From Opitutia bacterium (GTDB taxonomy: Bacteria; Verrucomicrobiota; Verrucomicrobiia; Opitutales; Opitutaceae), in contig JACPIT010000006.1 of NCBI GenBank assembly GCA_016187945.1, positions 326,277 through 390,276 of the forward strand: 64,000 bases of DNA. Direction: 5' to 3'. A model generated the notes under the pieces. The model worked only from the letters and a program-made list of their open reading frames with translations, did no database searches and was not told the DNA's origin. This document shows, piece by piece, positions 10,001 through 17,697 of this stretch. The translations under genes were made by a program, and so were the position numbers. Each line of letters starts with the position of its first letter. The first letter of the stretch is position 1.

Positions 10001-10515
10001 TGTTGCCCAACGGCGTGCCGCTCGCCACCCCCGGCGCCGCCGACGCGCCGAACATCGCCTTCGTTTCCCAGTGGCAAAACTTCCCGCGCGAACTCACCGC
10101 GCCGCTCTCCGGTCGCGCGCGTAAAATTTTCCTGCTGCTGGCCGGCTCGACGTGGGCGATGCAGAGCCGCCTCGACAACGGCGAGATCGTCATCGCCTAC
10201 CGCGACGGCACCGCCACGCGCGTGCCGCTCGAAAACCCGACGACGTGGTGGCCGATCGATCAGGACTATTTCGTCGACGACTTCGCGTTCGCCCGCTCCG
10301 GCGCTTTGCCGCTGCGGGTCGACCTGAAGACCGGCGCCGTGCGCGTGCTCGACGCGGATTCGTTTAAGGGCCGCGGCCGCGCGGCGCCGGGCGGAGCCGC
10401 GACCGTGCTCGATCTCGCCCTCGACCCGGAAAGGGAACTCGCGTCCCTCACGATCCGGGCGCTCGCCAACGACGTCGTCATCGGCCTGATGAGCGCGACG
10501 CTCGAGCGTCCATGA
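7093..10515 (+). CDS. DUF4450 domain-containing secreted protein, probable glycoside hydrolase-like
   Basis: A 1140-aa exported protein with a signal peptide (LVAGLAIALLLTGLACA). The segment LRYRPDGGDFVIVNGTERFN and the following RPLYGGASAFRVDAGDCPEF match the opening of DUF4450 proteins, a long Bacteroidota/Verrucomicrobiota family. The middle (about residues 330-700) has helix pairs with conserved Trp and His (HYDMNVVALDTIFRHLRWTG, TTNWMPYTWSLNN) consistent with an (alpha/alpha)6 barrel as in GH78/GH94-like enzymes. Beta-rich accessory regions precede and follow it. It is probably periplasmic or secreted and acts on a plant or algal polysaccharide; no substrate can be assigned. It ends 16 bases before the next gene. 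Confidence 0.8.
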   Translation: MPLRHLVAGLAIALLLTGLACAQSVHAARDGTDLRPNLAGQIARPLRYRPDGGDFVIVNGTERFNRPLYGGASAFRVDAGDCPEFSLYLPGRGGVLRLALVRDGQAKWLSDAAQITARYRAGTMVYEIRDAALGDGTLTLTALAPKSAEALLLRLELRDAPRAELATIYGGLTGERARRDGDLGTEPQPIRDYFRFQPEHCRDNKVTLGDAAFTVVHAKLAVAALFPGNADVAVADASRDDLAALLVPVERAIALPVGAARFLLEENRPAHLALLRATGIDNAAPLAHDALPVLFAREQAALLALSRRVTIETPDPFLDAALPALNIAADAVWDDRPNAFLHGAVAWRTRLLGWRVGYAGDALGWPERTRAHFDGFAAQQNTSPVPAALPAPEAPANLARNETALHSNGDLTNSHYDMNVVALDTIFRHLRWTGDLAYARKIWPVIERSLAWERRLFRREFGPDKLPLYEAYAAIWASDDLTYSGGGATHATALNLLHHREAARLARLLRVDPTPYETEATLIERGLQQHLWLAREGWFAESRDWLGLQRTHPSAAAWTVYHALDSQACTPLQAWQLARYADTALPRFPLTGRGVPPGAHTIATTNWMPYTWSLNNVVFAESTHTALALWQAGRTDAANRLFRGALLDSMFLGACPGNAGMTTALDVYRREAQRDFGDGIGAASRAIVEGLFGVTPDLLASEIVVRPGFPADWDRARLRHPRFDFFFERRGNTDRYTFVAQFAKPIALRFQVPARAANARVTLDGQPAAWRALPESVGEPRIEVLAPRADRFTVEIEWRGAPPPAPPADRALARDAELACDFGARIVEFADPQTALADVTISGSTLRGRAAGLAGARTAFARLEHGALRWWQPIEFEIRERDTVAPLVFTTDWRTPIAAPEKCEPLALAPLFNDRVAQLFRHDYLAPRSPFAALALARNGYGTWTHPNATFDIDDSGLRAVAAAHSDRLVLPNGVPLATPGAADAPNIAFVSQWQNFPRELTAPLSGRARKIFLLLAGSTWAMQSRLDNGEIVIAYRDGTATRVPLENPTTWWPIDQDYFVDDFAFARSGALPLRVDLKTGAVRVLDADSFKGRGRAAPGGAATVLDLALDPERELASLTIRALANDVVIGLMSATLERP

Positions 10516-10531
10516 CCGGACCTTCGCCGCC

Positions 10532-11227
10532 ATGTGCACGCGCTACTCGCTCCACGATCTCCCCGCGTTCCAGCGCCTGCTGAAACGATTCGGCCTGAAG
10601 ATGCCCGCGGAGCTGCGTGCCATCTACAACGCCACGCTCACCACGCGCATGCCCGCGATCGTGAAGCGCAAAGGCGCGGTCGCGCTCGAGCCGCTCGCCT
10701 TCGGGACGTCGCTCCCGCCGAAAGTGCCCGGCGAGAAACCGCTCCTGCTCGCCAACGCCCGCGCCGAGACGCTGCTCGAGCGCGGTGCATTCAAGGACGC
10801 CGCCCAACACCGCCGCTGCCTCGTGCCCGCAGACGGATTCTATGAGTGGGAAAAACAGGGCAAGGCGCGCCTGCCGCACTATTTTCAGCGCCGCGACGGC
10901 GACCCGTTTTTCTTCGCCGGCCTCTGGCGCGCCGAGACTGCGATTTCGCCGCCGGCCTTTGCGATCGTGACGACCACGCCGAACGAACTCGTCGCGCCGC
11001 TCCACGACCGCATGCCCGTGATGCTCAGCGACGACGAGAGCGCGCACGCCTGGCTGGGCGACGCACCGCTGCCCGCCGGCCAACTCGAGGCGCTCTGCAC
11101 GCCGTTCCCCGCCGACGCGATGCGCTCGCACCGCGTCGACCCGCGCATGAACAGCGCGCGCCACGAAGGCCTGGACTGCATCGCGCCGTTCACGCCGCCA
11201 CCGCCCGAGCGCGAGTTGTTCGACTGA
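10532..11227 (+). CDS. SOS response-associated peptidase, HMCES/YedK family
   Basis: A 231-aa SRAP-domain protein that shields abasic sites in single-stranded DNA by forming a thiazolidine crosslink through Cys2. Translation starts MCTRYS, so Cys2 is in place after Met removal. Other family signatures are NATLTTRMPAIV, LLLANARAETL, RRCLVPADGFYEW (catalytic Glu region) and LHDRMPVML (active-site His). The Asn-containing loop after Cys2 is slightly divergent. It sits 16 bases after the DUF4450 gene and may be co-transcribed, though the roles appear unrelated. Confidence 0.92.
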   Translation: MCTRYSLHDLPAFQRLLKRFGLKMPAELRAIYNATLTTRMPAIVKRKGAVALEPLAFGTSLPPKVPGEKPLLLANARAETLLERGAFKDAAQHRRCLVPADGFYEWEKQGKARLPHYFQRRDGDPFFFAGLWRAETAISPPAFAIVTTTPNELVAPLHDRMPVMLSDDESAHAWLGDAPLPAGQLEALCTPFPADAMRSHRVDPRMNSARHEGLDCIAPFTPPPPERELFD

Positions 11228-11235
11228 ATTGGGAA

Positions 11236-11298
11236 GTAGCGCGGTGCTTCAGCCCGCGCTCAGCATTTCCCAGCGCGGGCTAAAGCTCCGCGCCACTC
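11236..11298. repeat. inverted repeat, GTAGCGCGGTGCTTCAGCCC family
   Basis: AGCCCGCGCT...AGCGCGGGCT form the inner stem, with GTAGCGCGG and CCGCGCCACTCC arms outside. It directly precedes a second repeat and fills the gap before the pyr leader. Confidence 0.75.
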
Positions 11299-11320
11299 CC
11301 AGCCCGCGCTCGCCGAAACT

Positions 11321-11395
11321 GTAGGAGCGGCTTTACGCCGCGATCCGAACGCGGCATGCGCCTCGAACCAATCGCGGCATAAAGCCGCTCCTACA
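11321..11395. repeat. inverted repeat, GTAGGAGCGGCTTTACGCCG family
   Basis: GTAGGAGCGGCTTTACGCCGCGA is mirrored by TCGCGGCATAAAGCCGCTCCTAC. Sister copies lie at 49674 (inside a gene) and 54870 (between gatC and gatA). Confidence 0.85.
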
Positions 11396-11524
11396 AAAGC
11401 CGCTCGCGCAAATTTTCAGCCCCTACGCAGCCCTGCGTATTCTCGCCCGCGCCGCGTTCAGCTAGACTGCGCCTCGTCCAACCAAGCCTTGGTCGGCTGA
11501 CCGGACACCACACAACCGGAATTT

Positions 11525-11599
11525 GTCGGCAGGCTACGTGCCGGCAGAACCGCAATCATGCGGCGGGCCGCTTCGCAAGGGGCGGCCCGCCTTATTTTT
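11525..11599 (+). promoter_or_regulatory. candidate pyr operon leader attenuator (two hairpins, second with T-run)
   Basis: Hairpin one is GTCGGCA/TGCCGGC at 11525-11545. Hairpin two has a perfect 10-bp stem GGCGGGCCGC/GCGGCCCGCC (11562-11571 and 11582-11591) followed by TTATTTTT, a textbook intrinsic terminator. It stands immediately in front of pyrR-pyrB-pyrC, where PyrR-dependent attenuation is known in many bacteria. No exact PyrR anti-antiterminator consensus was recognised, so PyrR control is inferred from position. Confidence 0.6.
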
Positions 11600-12247
11600 C
11601 GCCGCAGCGCGCCTGCTGACGCGGAATTTTTCGATTCTCAGCTCGACGCCGCCGCACCCCGGCTGCAAAACCACGTTCTCGTGGGCACACGAAATCTGCA
11701 CGACGCCAAACGCATCCGGGAAGCCATCGAAAGCCTCGCGTCGTCCATCGCGTCTCGCCACCGCGACACCGCCCGCCTCCTGCTGCTCGGCATCGCCAAC
11801 GGCGGCATCGCGCTCGCCGACCGCCTCGCACTCGCGTTGAAGCGCCACGGCGTCACCTGCGGCCGCGGCACGATCGACATTTCGTTCCACCGCGACGACA
11901 TCGGCCGCCACCCGATCCCGAAGGAATTTTCGCCGACGCTCATCCCGCACGACGTGAACGGAGCGACCGTCATCCTGGTCGACGACGTCCTCTACTCCGG
12001 CCGCACCGTGAAAGCCGCGCTCGACGAACTCTTCGACCACGGCCGTCCCGAAACCGTCGAACTCGCCGTCCTCGTCGACCGCGGCGGCCGCCGCCTGCCG
12101 ATGTGCGCCAACTACTGCGCGCTCACCGTCGAAGCCGGCGAAGGCGAAAAGGTCATCGTGCAACTCGACCCGCGCGAGCCTTCGAAGGACGCCGTCCTCG
12201 TCCGTGCTCCCGAGGTGGCGCCAGCCAATCGAAAATCGAAAATCTAA
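11558..12247 (+). CDS. pyrR: PyrR bifunctional pyr regulator / uracil phosphoribosyltransferase
   Basis: The core matches PyrR: LLLLGIANGGIALADRLA, TIDISFHRDDI, VILVDDVLYSGRTVKAALD (PRPP-binding loop), and VELAVLVDRGGRRLPM. PyrR converts uracil and PRPP to UMP and, with UMP bound, promotes attenuation of pyr genes. The family is about 180 aa. The ATG at 11558 would lie inside the terminator hairpin and add a 40-residue leader, so true translation may begin later; GTG at 11681 is in frame but would clip the first strand (HVLV). The last codons read through a short AATCGAAAA repeat that supplies the stop. pyrB follows 17 bases later. Confidence 0.85.
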   Translation: MRRAASQGAARLIFRRSAPADAEFFDSQLDAAAPRLQNHVLVGTRNLHDAKRIREAIESLASSIASRHRDTARLLLLGIANGGIALADRLALALKRHGVTCGRGTIDISFHRDDIGRHPIPKEFSPTLIPHDVNGATVILVDDVLYSGRTVKAALDELFDHGRPETVELAVLVDRGGRRLPMCANYCALTVEAGEGEKVIVQLDPREPSKDAVLVRAPEVAPANRKSKI

Positions 12248-12260
12248 AATCGAAAATTCC
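12228..12260. repeat. AATCGAAAA direct-repeat tract at pyrR/pyrB junction
   Basis: Several tandem near-copies of AATCGAAAATC span the end of pyrR and the gap to pyrB. The pyrR stop codon (TAA) lies inside it. Confidence 0.6.
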
Positions 12261-12264
12261 TCCC

Positions 12265-13209
12265 GTGCCCTGGACGCGAAAACACTTTCTGACCGTCGAA
12301 GATCTCAGCGCCGCTGAGATCGAGCAGGTGCTCGCCACCGCCGGCGCCTTCCGCCGCATCCTCGACCGTCGCGTGAAAAAAGTCCCCGCCCTGCGCGGCA
12401 AGACCATCGTCAACCTCTTCCTCGAACCGAGCACGCGCACCCGCATCTCGTTCGAGATGGCGGCCAAGCTCCTCAGCGCCGAAGTCATCTCGTTCGACGC
12501 CGACCGCTCCAGCACCACCAAGGGCGAAACGCTCAAGGACACCGCGCTCAACATCCAGGCGCTGCACGCCGACATGATCGTGCTGCGCCACTCGGCGAGC
12601 GGCTCGCCGCGCTACCTCAGCGAGCGCCTCGGCATTCCGGTCGTGAACGCCGGCGACGGCGCGCACGAACATCCGACGCAGGCGATGCTCGACGTCTTCA
12701 CGATGCGCCAGCACCTCGGCACCGTGAAGGGCAAGAAGATCGTCATCCTCGGCGACATCCTCTTCAGCCGCGTCGCTCGCTCCGACATCCACGCGCTCAC
12801 CAAGCTCGGCGCGAACGTCACCATCGTCGGCCCGTCCACGCTCGTGCCGCACTGGTTCGAGCCGCTCGGCGTCACCGTCTCGCACAACCTCCGCGAAGCC
12901 CTCGCCGACGCCGATGTCGTGATGCTCCTCCGCATCCAGCATGAGCGGCAGGCGTCCGGTCTTTTCCCGTCGCTCGGCGAATACACCAGCATGTTCGGTC
13001 TCAACCAGGCGCGCGCCGCCTGGATCAAACCCGACGCGATCATCATGCACCCCGGCCCGATCAACCGCGGCGTCGAGATCGACAGCGCCCTCGCCGACTC
13101 CAGCCGCAGCGTGATCCTCCAGCAAGTCACCAACGGCATCGCCGTCCGCATGGCCGTCCTCTACCTCTGCGCCGGCGGCCAACCCGAGCACGTCGCACCG
13201 GTCGAGTAA
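12265..13209 (+). CDS. pyrB: aspartate carbamoyltransferase catalytic subunit
   Basis: A 314-aa ATCase, second step of UMP synthesis (carbamoyl phosphate + aspartate to carbamoyl aspartate). A GTG start at 12265 gives VPWTRKHFLTVEDLS, the normal N-terminus; longer in-frame starts run into pyrR and are arginine-rich noise. Motifs are FLEPSTRTRISFEMA (carbamoyl-phosphate loop), HPTQAMLDVFT, LRIQHERQASGLFPS (the 240s-type loop) and MHPGPINRGVEID. It is in one operon with pyrR and pyrC; no pyrI or pseudo-DHOase neighbour is seen. Regulation is likely through the leader before pyrR. Confidence 0.95.
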   Translation: MPWTRKHFLTVEDLSAAEIEQVLATAGAFRRILDRRVKKVPALRGKTIVNLFLEPSTRTRISFEMAAKLLSAEVISFDADRSSTTKGETLKDTALNIQALHADMIVLRHSASGSPRYLSERLGIPVVNAGDGAHEHPTQAMLDVFTMRQHLGTVKGKKIVILGDILFSRVARSDIHALTKLGANVTIVGPSTLVPHWFEPLGVTVSHNLREALADADVVMLLRIQHERQASGLFPSLGEYTSMFGLNQARAAWIKPDAIIMHPGPINRGVEIDSALADSSRSVILQQVTNGIAVRMAVLYLCAGGQPEHVAPVE

Positions 13210-13343
13210 AAGCTCCAAGCTCCAATCTCCAAGCACCAGAGAATTTCCAATGTCCCAAACAACCCACGTTTTACCGTTCTTCCCGATTAGCTCATTGAAA
13301 GTTGGTATTTCAATGGAGCTTGGAGGTTGGGGCTTGGTGCTTT
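13210..13343. repeat. inverted repeat, AGCTCCAAGCTCCAA family, between pyrB and pyrC
   Basis: The left arm AAGCTCCAAGCTCCAATCTC is mirrored by TGGAGCTTGGAGGTTGGGGC on the right. The second copy lies in front of gatB (56398-56510). The right arm ends 5 bases before the pyrC ATG. Confidence 0.8.
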
Positions 13344-13347
13344 CGTC

Positions 13348-14634
13348 ATGAGTTCACTCTGGATCAAAAACGGCCGAGTGATCGATCCTGCCTCGAAACG
13401 GGACGGCACCGGTGATGTATTCGCAATCGACGGCAGGTTCGTGGACTCGCTCAGCGCGGCCGATAAGAAGCGCGCGAAAGTCATCGACGCCAAGGGCCTC
13501 GTCGTCGCGCCCGGCCTCGTCGACATCCACGTCCATTTCCGCGAGCCCGGCCAGACGCACAAGGAAAACATCCTCACCGGCTCGCGCGCCGCGGCCGCCG
13601 GCGGTTTCACCACCGTCGTCTGCATGCCGAACACTTCCCCGGTGATCGACAACGCCGGCACGCTCCAACTCGTCAACGCCGCCGCGGCCAAGGCCGCCGT
13701 GCGTGTTTACCCGACCGCCTGCATCACCGTCGGCATGCAGGGCAAGCAACTCGCCCCGCACGGCACGCTCAAGACCAACGGCGCCGTTGCCCTCACCGAC
13801 GACGGCCTCTGCATCCAGTCGAACGAACTCATGCGCCGTGCCGTCGAATACGCGAAGATGTTCGATCTCTGCGTGCTCGACCACTGTCAGGACGATTCGC
13901 TCACCGAGAAAGCCGTGATGAACGAAGGCGCCGTCTCCACGCGCCTCGGCCTCAAGGGCTGGCCGCACGCCGCCGAGGACATCATCGTCGCCCGCAACAT
14001 CATCCTCTCCCACTACTCCGGCGCGCACGTTCACATGCAGCACATCAGCTCGGCCTACTCGGTCGAGTTACTCCGCCGTGCGAAAAAGGACGGCGTGCGC
14101 GTCACCGCCGAAGCCACGCCGCACCACATCGCCCTCACCGACGAGGCGCTCGCGACCTACGACACCCATTTCAAGATGAACCCGCCGCTCCGCACCGAAG
14201 CGGACCGCCAGGCCATCATCGCCGGCCTCAAGGACGGCACGCTCGACTGCATCGGCACCGACCACGCCCCGCACTCGCCCGACGAAAAGGACCGCGAGTT
14301 CGACTACGCGCCCAACGGCATCATCGGCCTCGAGACCGCGCTCGCCGTCACGCTCGACGTGCTCGTCGGCGAGGCGCGCTTCAAGCTCCCCTATGTCATC
14401 GACCTGATGACCCGCCGCGCCGCCAACGTGCTCAAGCTCCCCGCCGGCACGCTCGCCGAGGGCGCCAACGCCGACGTCTGCCTCTTCGACCCGACCGAGC
14501 AGTGGATCTACGACGCCACCAAGGGCCAATCGAAGAGCCGCAACTCGCCCTGGCACGGCAAGAAACTCACCGGCCGCGCGAAGACGACGATCGTCGGCGG
14601 CAACGTGGTGTTTGACGACGGCGCGATCGTCTGA
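13348..14634 (+). CDS. pyrC: dihydroorotase
   Basis: A 428-aa class I (multifunctional-type) dihydroorotase that cyclises carbamoyl aspartate to dihydroorotate. Metal ligands are visible in DIHVHFREPG (HxH) and GTDHAPHSPDEK (Asp). VVCMPNTSPVIDN and HMQHISSA are also typical, and the C-terminus LTGRAKTTIVGGNVVFD is standard. The start MSSLWIKNGRVIDP at 13348 was chosen by homology; an upstream in-frame start at 13327 falls inside the repeat. It is third in the pyrR-pyrB-pyrC operon. Confidence 0.95.
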   Translation: MSSLWIKNGRVIDPASKRDGTGDVFAIDGRFVDSLSAADKKRAKVIDAKGLVVAPGLVDIHVHFREPGQTHKENILTGSRAAAAGGFTTVVCMPNTSPVIDNAGTLQLVNAAAAKAAVRVYPTACITVGMQGKQLAPHGTLKTNGAVALTDDGLCIQSNELMRRAVEYAKMFDLCVLDHCQDDSLTEKAVMNEGAVSTRLGLKGWPHAAEDIIVARNIILSHYSGAHVHMQHISSAYSVELLRRAKKDGVRVTAEATPHHIALTDEALATYDTHFKMNPPLRTEADRQAIIAGLKDGTLDCIGTDHAPHSPDEKDREFDYAPNGIIGLETALAVTLDVLVGEARFKLPYVIDLMTRRAANVLKLPAGTLAEGANADVCLFDPTEQWIYDATKGQSKSRNSPWHGKKLTGRAKTTIVGGNVVFDDGAIV

Positions 14635-14671
14635 CCAAAGCGCGAGCTCCGTTTCGCGCCGCGGCCCGAAG

Positions 14672-14696
14672 GTAGGGCGAGTCCCGACGAGCCGCG
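14672..14696. repeat. short palindrome, GTAGGGCGAGTCCCGACGAG family
   Basis: A single hairpin arm of the family also found at 26462 and 40157, downstream of pyrC. Confidence 0.6.
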
Positions 14697-14784
14697 CCCC
14701 GCATCGTCGCGCCGGTCATACGCCCGAAGCACGTCCGACTCGGAGCTTTCCTCGGGCCGGGAAACCGCTTGAGTCAGCCGAACC

Positions 14785-15642
14785 ATGTCTTTCGCGGTCA
14801 GCCAGGAATTCGTCCTCGTGGTCGAGGCAGCGATCGGCGCGCTGTTCCTCGCGCGCGTGCTCGGCGTGCCCGAAATTCGCGCCCGGACGTTCGACCGCAG
14901 CCGGCTCGCCCACTGGGAAATCGCGGGCTTCGAGGTCATTCTCCTCGTTCTCCTGATCTTCCTGATCGGCGCGATCGCCCAAGGAATCGCGCAGCACTAC
15001 TTCGGTGCATGGATCGACGCTTCGGGGGACAAGAAAGCTCGCCAGCTCGTCGTCTGGGGAGTGGCGCTTCACGGCGCCGGCCTGCTCGGCTGGCCGCTGT
15101 TCTGGCTCGGGCGGCGATTTTTCCACATCGACTATGGCGCGCTGCCGCCGCCGAGCGCGACGGTGCGCCGCGAACCGTTGACCAAAGTTTTCGTTCACGC
15201 GATCTCGACGGTCGCGATCGCGCTGCCCGTGCTCGTGCTGTGCAGCGCGGCGTGGACGCTCTTCCTGCAGGCCATCGGACTTCCCGACGAGCCGCAGGAT
15301 TTGCTCGAAATTTTCGGCGGGGTGCACTCGAAGCCGCTGCTCGTCGCGATGCTGTTCGTGGCCTGCGTGCTCGCGCCCGTCTACGAGGAACTGCTTTTCC
15401 GCGGTGCGATTTTCCGCTTCTGCCGTCAGCGCTTCGGTCGCGCCGCCGCGCTGGTCGTGAGCGCCACGCTCTTCGGCGCGATGCATGGAAATTGGGCGGG
15501 GTTCGTTCCGCTCGCGGTGCTGGGCGTCGCGCTCGCGGTGGCTTACGAACGCACGGGCGACATCCGCGTTTCCATGCTCGCACACGGCTTGTTCAACCTG
15601 AACACGCTCGCCATCGTCCTCTCCGGACTGCCGCAAACATGA
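14785..15642 (+). CDS. CPBP family intramembrane metalloprotease
   Basis: A 285-aa polytopic membrane protein. The CPBP (CAAX protease/bacteriocin-processing) motifs are present in order: YEELLFRG (EExxxR, about residue 202), FGAMHGN and HGLFNLN. Hydrophobic segments include FEVILLVLLIFLIGAIAQGI and HAISTVAIALPVLVLCSAAW. Substrates of bacterial CPBP proteases are largely unknown; roles in peptide processing or envelope maintenance are possible. The stop overlaps the thiL start (ATGA), so the two are translationally coupled. Confidence 0.9.
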   Translation: MSFAVSQEFVLVVEAAIGALFLARVLGVPEIRARTFDRSRLAHWEIAGFEVILLVLLIFLIGAIAQGIAQHYFGAWIDASGDKKARQLVVWGVALHGAGLLGWPLFWLGRRFFHIDYGALPPPSATVRREPLTKVFVHAISTVAIALPVLVLCSAAWTLFLQAIGLPDEPQDLLEIFGGVHSKPLLVAMLFVACVLAPVYEELLFRGAIFRFCRQRFGRAAALVVSATLFGAMHGNWAGFVPLAVLGVALAVAYERTGDIRVSMLAHGLFNLNTLAIVLSGLPQT

Positions 15643-16598
15643 ACCCGTTCACGTCGCGTCCCGCCGACTCCGTCGCCGCGCTCGGCGAACGGCTGTTAAT
15701 CGTCGAAATGCGGAAGTGGCTCGGGAAAACGTCGCCGCGCGCGCCGTTCGGCATCGGCGACGATTGCGCGGTCGTGTCGTCGACCGGCAAACCGATGCTC
15801 ATCACCACGGACCCGGTGATTTACGGCGGCCATTTCAACGACTCGATGTCGCCGCGCGAGGCGGCGGCGAAACTCCTGCGCCGCAATCTCAGCGACATTG
15901 CCGCGATGGGCGGCCGTCCGATCGCCGCCGTGCTTTCGCTCGCGCTGCCGGCGCAGACGAGCCTCCGCTGGCTCCGCGCTTTCTACCGCGGCATCGCGGC
16001 GGACGCGCGCCGCTTTCGCGTGAAGATCGTCGGCGGCGACATCACCCAAACCGCGCCCGGCTTCCTCGGCGCATTTCTCACGTTGCACGGCGAAGCCGCC
16101 GCCGCGCGGGTCGTCACCCGGACCGGCGCGCGCGCCGGCGATGCGATCTTCGTCACCGGCACGCTCGGCGGCTCGCTGCTCGGTCATCACTGCAATTTCA
16201 CGCCGCGGCTCGCGGAGGGCGCGTGGCTCGCCAGCCGCGAAGAGATTCGCGCGATGATGGACGTGAGCGATGGGATCGCCAAGGACCTCGGCTCGCTCAC
16301 GCCGCCGGGGCTCGTGCCCGCGCTCGTCGGCGCCGCGATTCCGATCAGCGCCGCCGCGAAGCGCATGGCGCGCCGTTCCGGGCGCGCGCCGCTGGCTCAC
16401 GCGTTGAGCGATGGCGAAGACTACGAGCTGTTGTTCATCGTGAGCGGGCCGAGCGATGCAGAAGAATTCGCTCGCGCGTGGCGCCGGCAATTTCCCCGCG
16501 TGCAACTGACCAAGCTCGGCGTTTTCGTGCCGCGCGGCGAATTGCCGGCCGACGCGCTGCGCCTTGGGGACTATCACGGTTATGAGCATTTCCGCTAA
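15639..16598 (+). CDS. thiL: thiamine-monophosphate kinase
   Basis: A 319-aa ThiL that phosphorylates thiamine phosphate to the diphosphate cofactor. Motifs are FGIGDDCAVV (ATP/Mg Asp pair), MLITTDPVIYGGHF, RNLSDIAAMGGRP, KIVGGDITQT and MMDVSDGIAKDLG, plus DGEDYELLF near the C-terminus. The ATG overlaps the stop of the protease gene by four bases. The 3' end overlaps tsaE. The shared fold makes it a relative of HypE at the other end of the window, but the signatures are distinct. Confidence 0.94.
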   Translation: MNPFTSRPADSVAALGERLLIVEMRKWLGKTSPRAPFGIGDDCAVVSSTGKPMLITTDPVIYGGHFNDSMSPREAAAKLLRRNLSDIAAMGGRPIAAVLSLALPAQTSLRWLRAFYRGIAADARRFRVKIVGGDITQTAPGFLGAFLTLHGEAAAARVVTRTGARAGDAIFVTGTLGGSLLGHHCNFTPRLAEGAWLASREEIRAMMDVSDGIAKDLGSLTPPGLVPALVGAAIPISAAAKRMARRSGRAPLAHALSDGEDYELLFIVSGPSDAEEFARAWRRQFPRVQLTKLGVFVPRGELPADALRLGDYHGYEHFR

Positions 16599-17016
16599 GC
16601 TGCACGCCGGCATCACGACCGAGTCGGCCGAGGCGACGCGCCGGCTCGCGGCGGAGTTTGCCGCCACGCTGCCGCCCGACACCACGCTCGCGCTGCACGG
16701 CGACATGGGCGTGGGCAAGACGACTTTCGTGCAAGGCCTCGCCGAGGGACTCGGTGTGCACGAGCACGTGACGAGCCCGACGTTCGCGATCTACTCCGTC
16801 CATCGCGGCGCGGGTCGCACGCTCGTGCACCTCGACGCGTATCGCCTCGAGAACGCGCACCAGATCGAGGAACTGTTGCTCGATGAGTTTCTCGTCAGCC
16901 CCTGGGTGCTCGCGGTCGAGTGGCCGGAGAAGATCGCTGGCTGGATTCCGGAGAACGCGCTGCACCTCACGCTCTCGATCGTCGACGGAGACCGGCATCA
17001 CTTGCGGCTGCGGTGA
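16582..17016 (+). CDS. tsaE: tRNA threonylcarbamoyladenosine biosynthesis ATPase TsaE
   Basis: A 144-aa P-loop protein that works with TsaB and TsaD in forming t6A37 on ANN-decoding tRNAs. LHGDMGVGKTTFVQGLA (Walker A), VTSPTFAIYSVH, LVHLDAYRLE and LAVEWPEKI are diagnostic. The start at 16582 is preferred: it has a GGGGA sequence 11 bases upstream. A TTG at 16564 is an alternative. The gene overlaps thiL by 17 bases. TrmO, which methylates t6A, lies at 43.7 kb. Confidence 0.94.
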   Translation: MSISAKLHAGITTESAEATRRLAAEFAATLPPDTTLALHGDMGVGKTTFVQGLAEGLGVHEHVTSPTFAIYSVHRGAGRTLVHLDAYRLENAHQIEELLLDEFLVSPWVLAVEWPEKIAGWIPENALHLTLSIVDGDRHHLRLR

Positions 17017-17109
17017 GTAGGGCCGGCTTCAGCCGGTCCAGGAGCAACGACGTTCGCGCGCATTGCTCGAGAACGAGAGTCCAATCGGACCGGCTGAAGC
17101 CGGTCCTAC
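17017..17109. repeat. inverted repeat, GTAGGGCCGGCTTCAGCCGG family
   Basis: GTAGGGCCGGCTTCAGCCGGTCC is mirrored by GGACCGGCTGAAGCCGGTCCTAC. It fills the gap between tsaE and the converging kinase gene; the kinase stop codon (TAG on the minus strand) is part of the right arm. Confidence 0.85.
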
Positions 17110-17603
17110 TTCATCTCCCGCTTCGGTCCGGCGTAGCGGTCGAAGATCGCGCGGTGCCCTTGGAGCGACAGCGTGCCGTCGCGCGTGTAGTAGCCGCGCA
17201 CCCAGTCGAGCAGGCAATCGAGATGCGCGTCCTGCGCTGCCTTCGTCTTCCATTTGTGCGGCTCCCACGCGCGCTCGCGGCACTGTCGCACGCAGTCGGC
17301 TTCGGAGAGATTCAAAAAGATCAGCTCCACCGAACCGTCGAGCACGGCTTCGACGAGATCGCCGTAGCAGCCCTCGATGACCCACGACGCGTTCGCCTCG
17401 CAAAAGGCCCGCACGTCTCGCACCGCGGCATCGGACGCGCGCGGCGCGGCGGGTTTGCCCGGCTCCCACGCGATCGTGTCGAGGTCGAGCACGAGCGCGC
17501 CACACTCGGCGGCGATGCGCCGCGCGAGCGTGGTTTTGCCGGAGCCCGCGTTGCCGATGATCGCGACGCGGCGCGGGGAACTCACCGGCAACAGCTCCGG
17601 CAT
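17106..17603 (-). CDS. AAA/adenylate-kinase-like P-loop protein
   Basis: A 165-aa small P-loop protein: VAIIGNAGSGKTTLARRIA (Walker A, about residues 13-31), LVLDLDTIAWEPG, WVIEGCYGDLVEAVL, LIFLNLS and a C-terminal RDGTLSLQGHRAIFD. It resembles shikimate-kinase/AAA family proteins annotated as topology modulators or nucleotide kinases. The physiological substrate is unknown. The stop codon is supplied by the neighbouring palindromic repeat. Confidence 0.8.
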   Translation of the reverse strand: MPELLPVSSPRRVAIIGNAGSGKTTLARRIAAECGALVLDLDTIAWEPGKPAAPRASDAAVRDVRAFCEANASWVIEGCYGDLVEAVLDGSVELIFLNLSEADCVRQCRERAWEPHKWKTKAAQDAHLDCLLDWVRGYYTRDGTLSLQGHRAIFDRYAGPKREMK

Positions 17604-17697
17604 GGCGGCAGCCGATGGGCGGAGGCTGGTCGGCCCGGCACAGCCTCGTTACCTCGGCTGCTACGCGGGTTCGACCGAGCCTCTTCCACGGTGGAGA

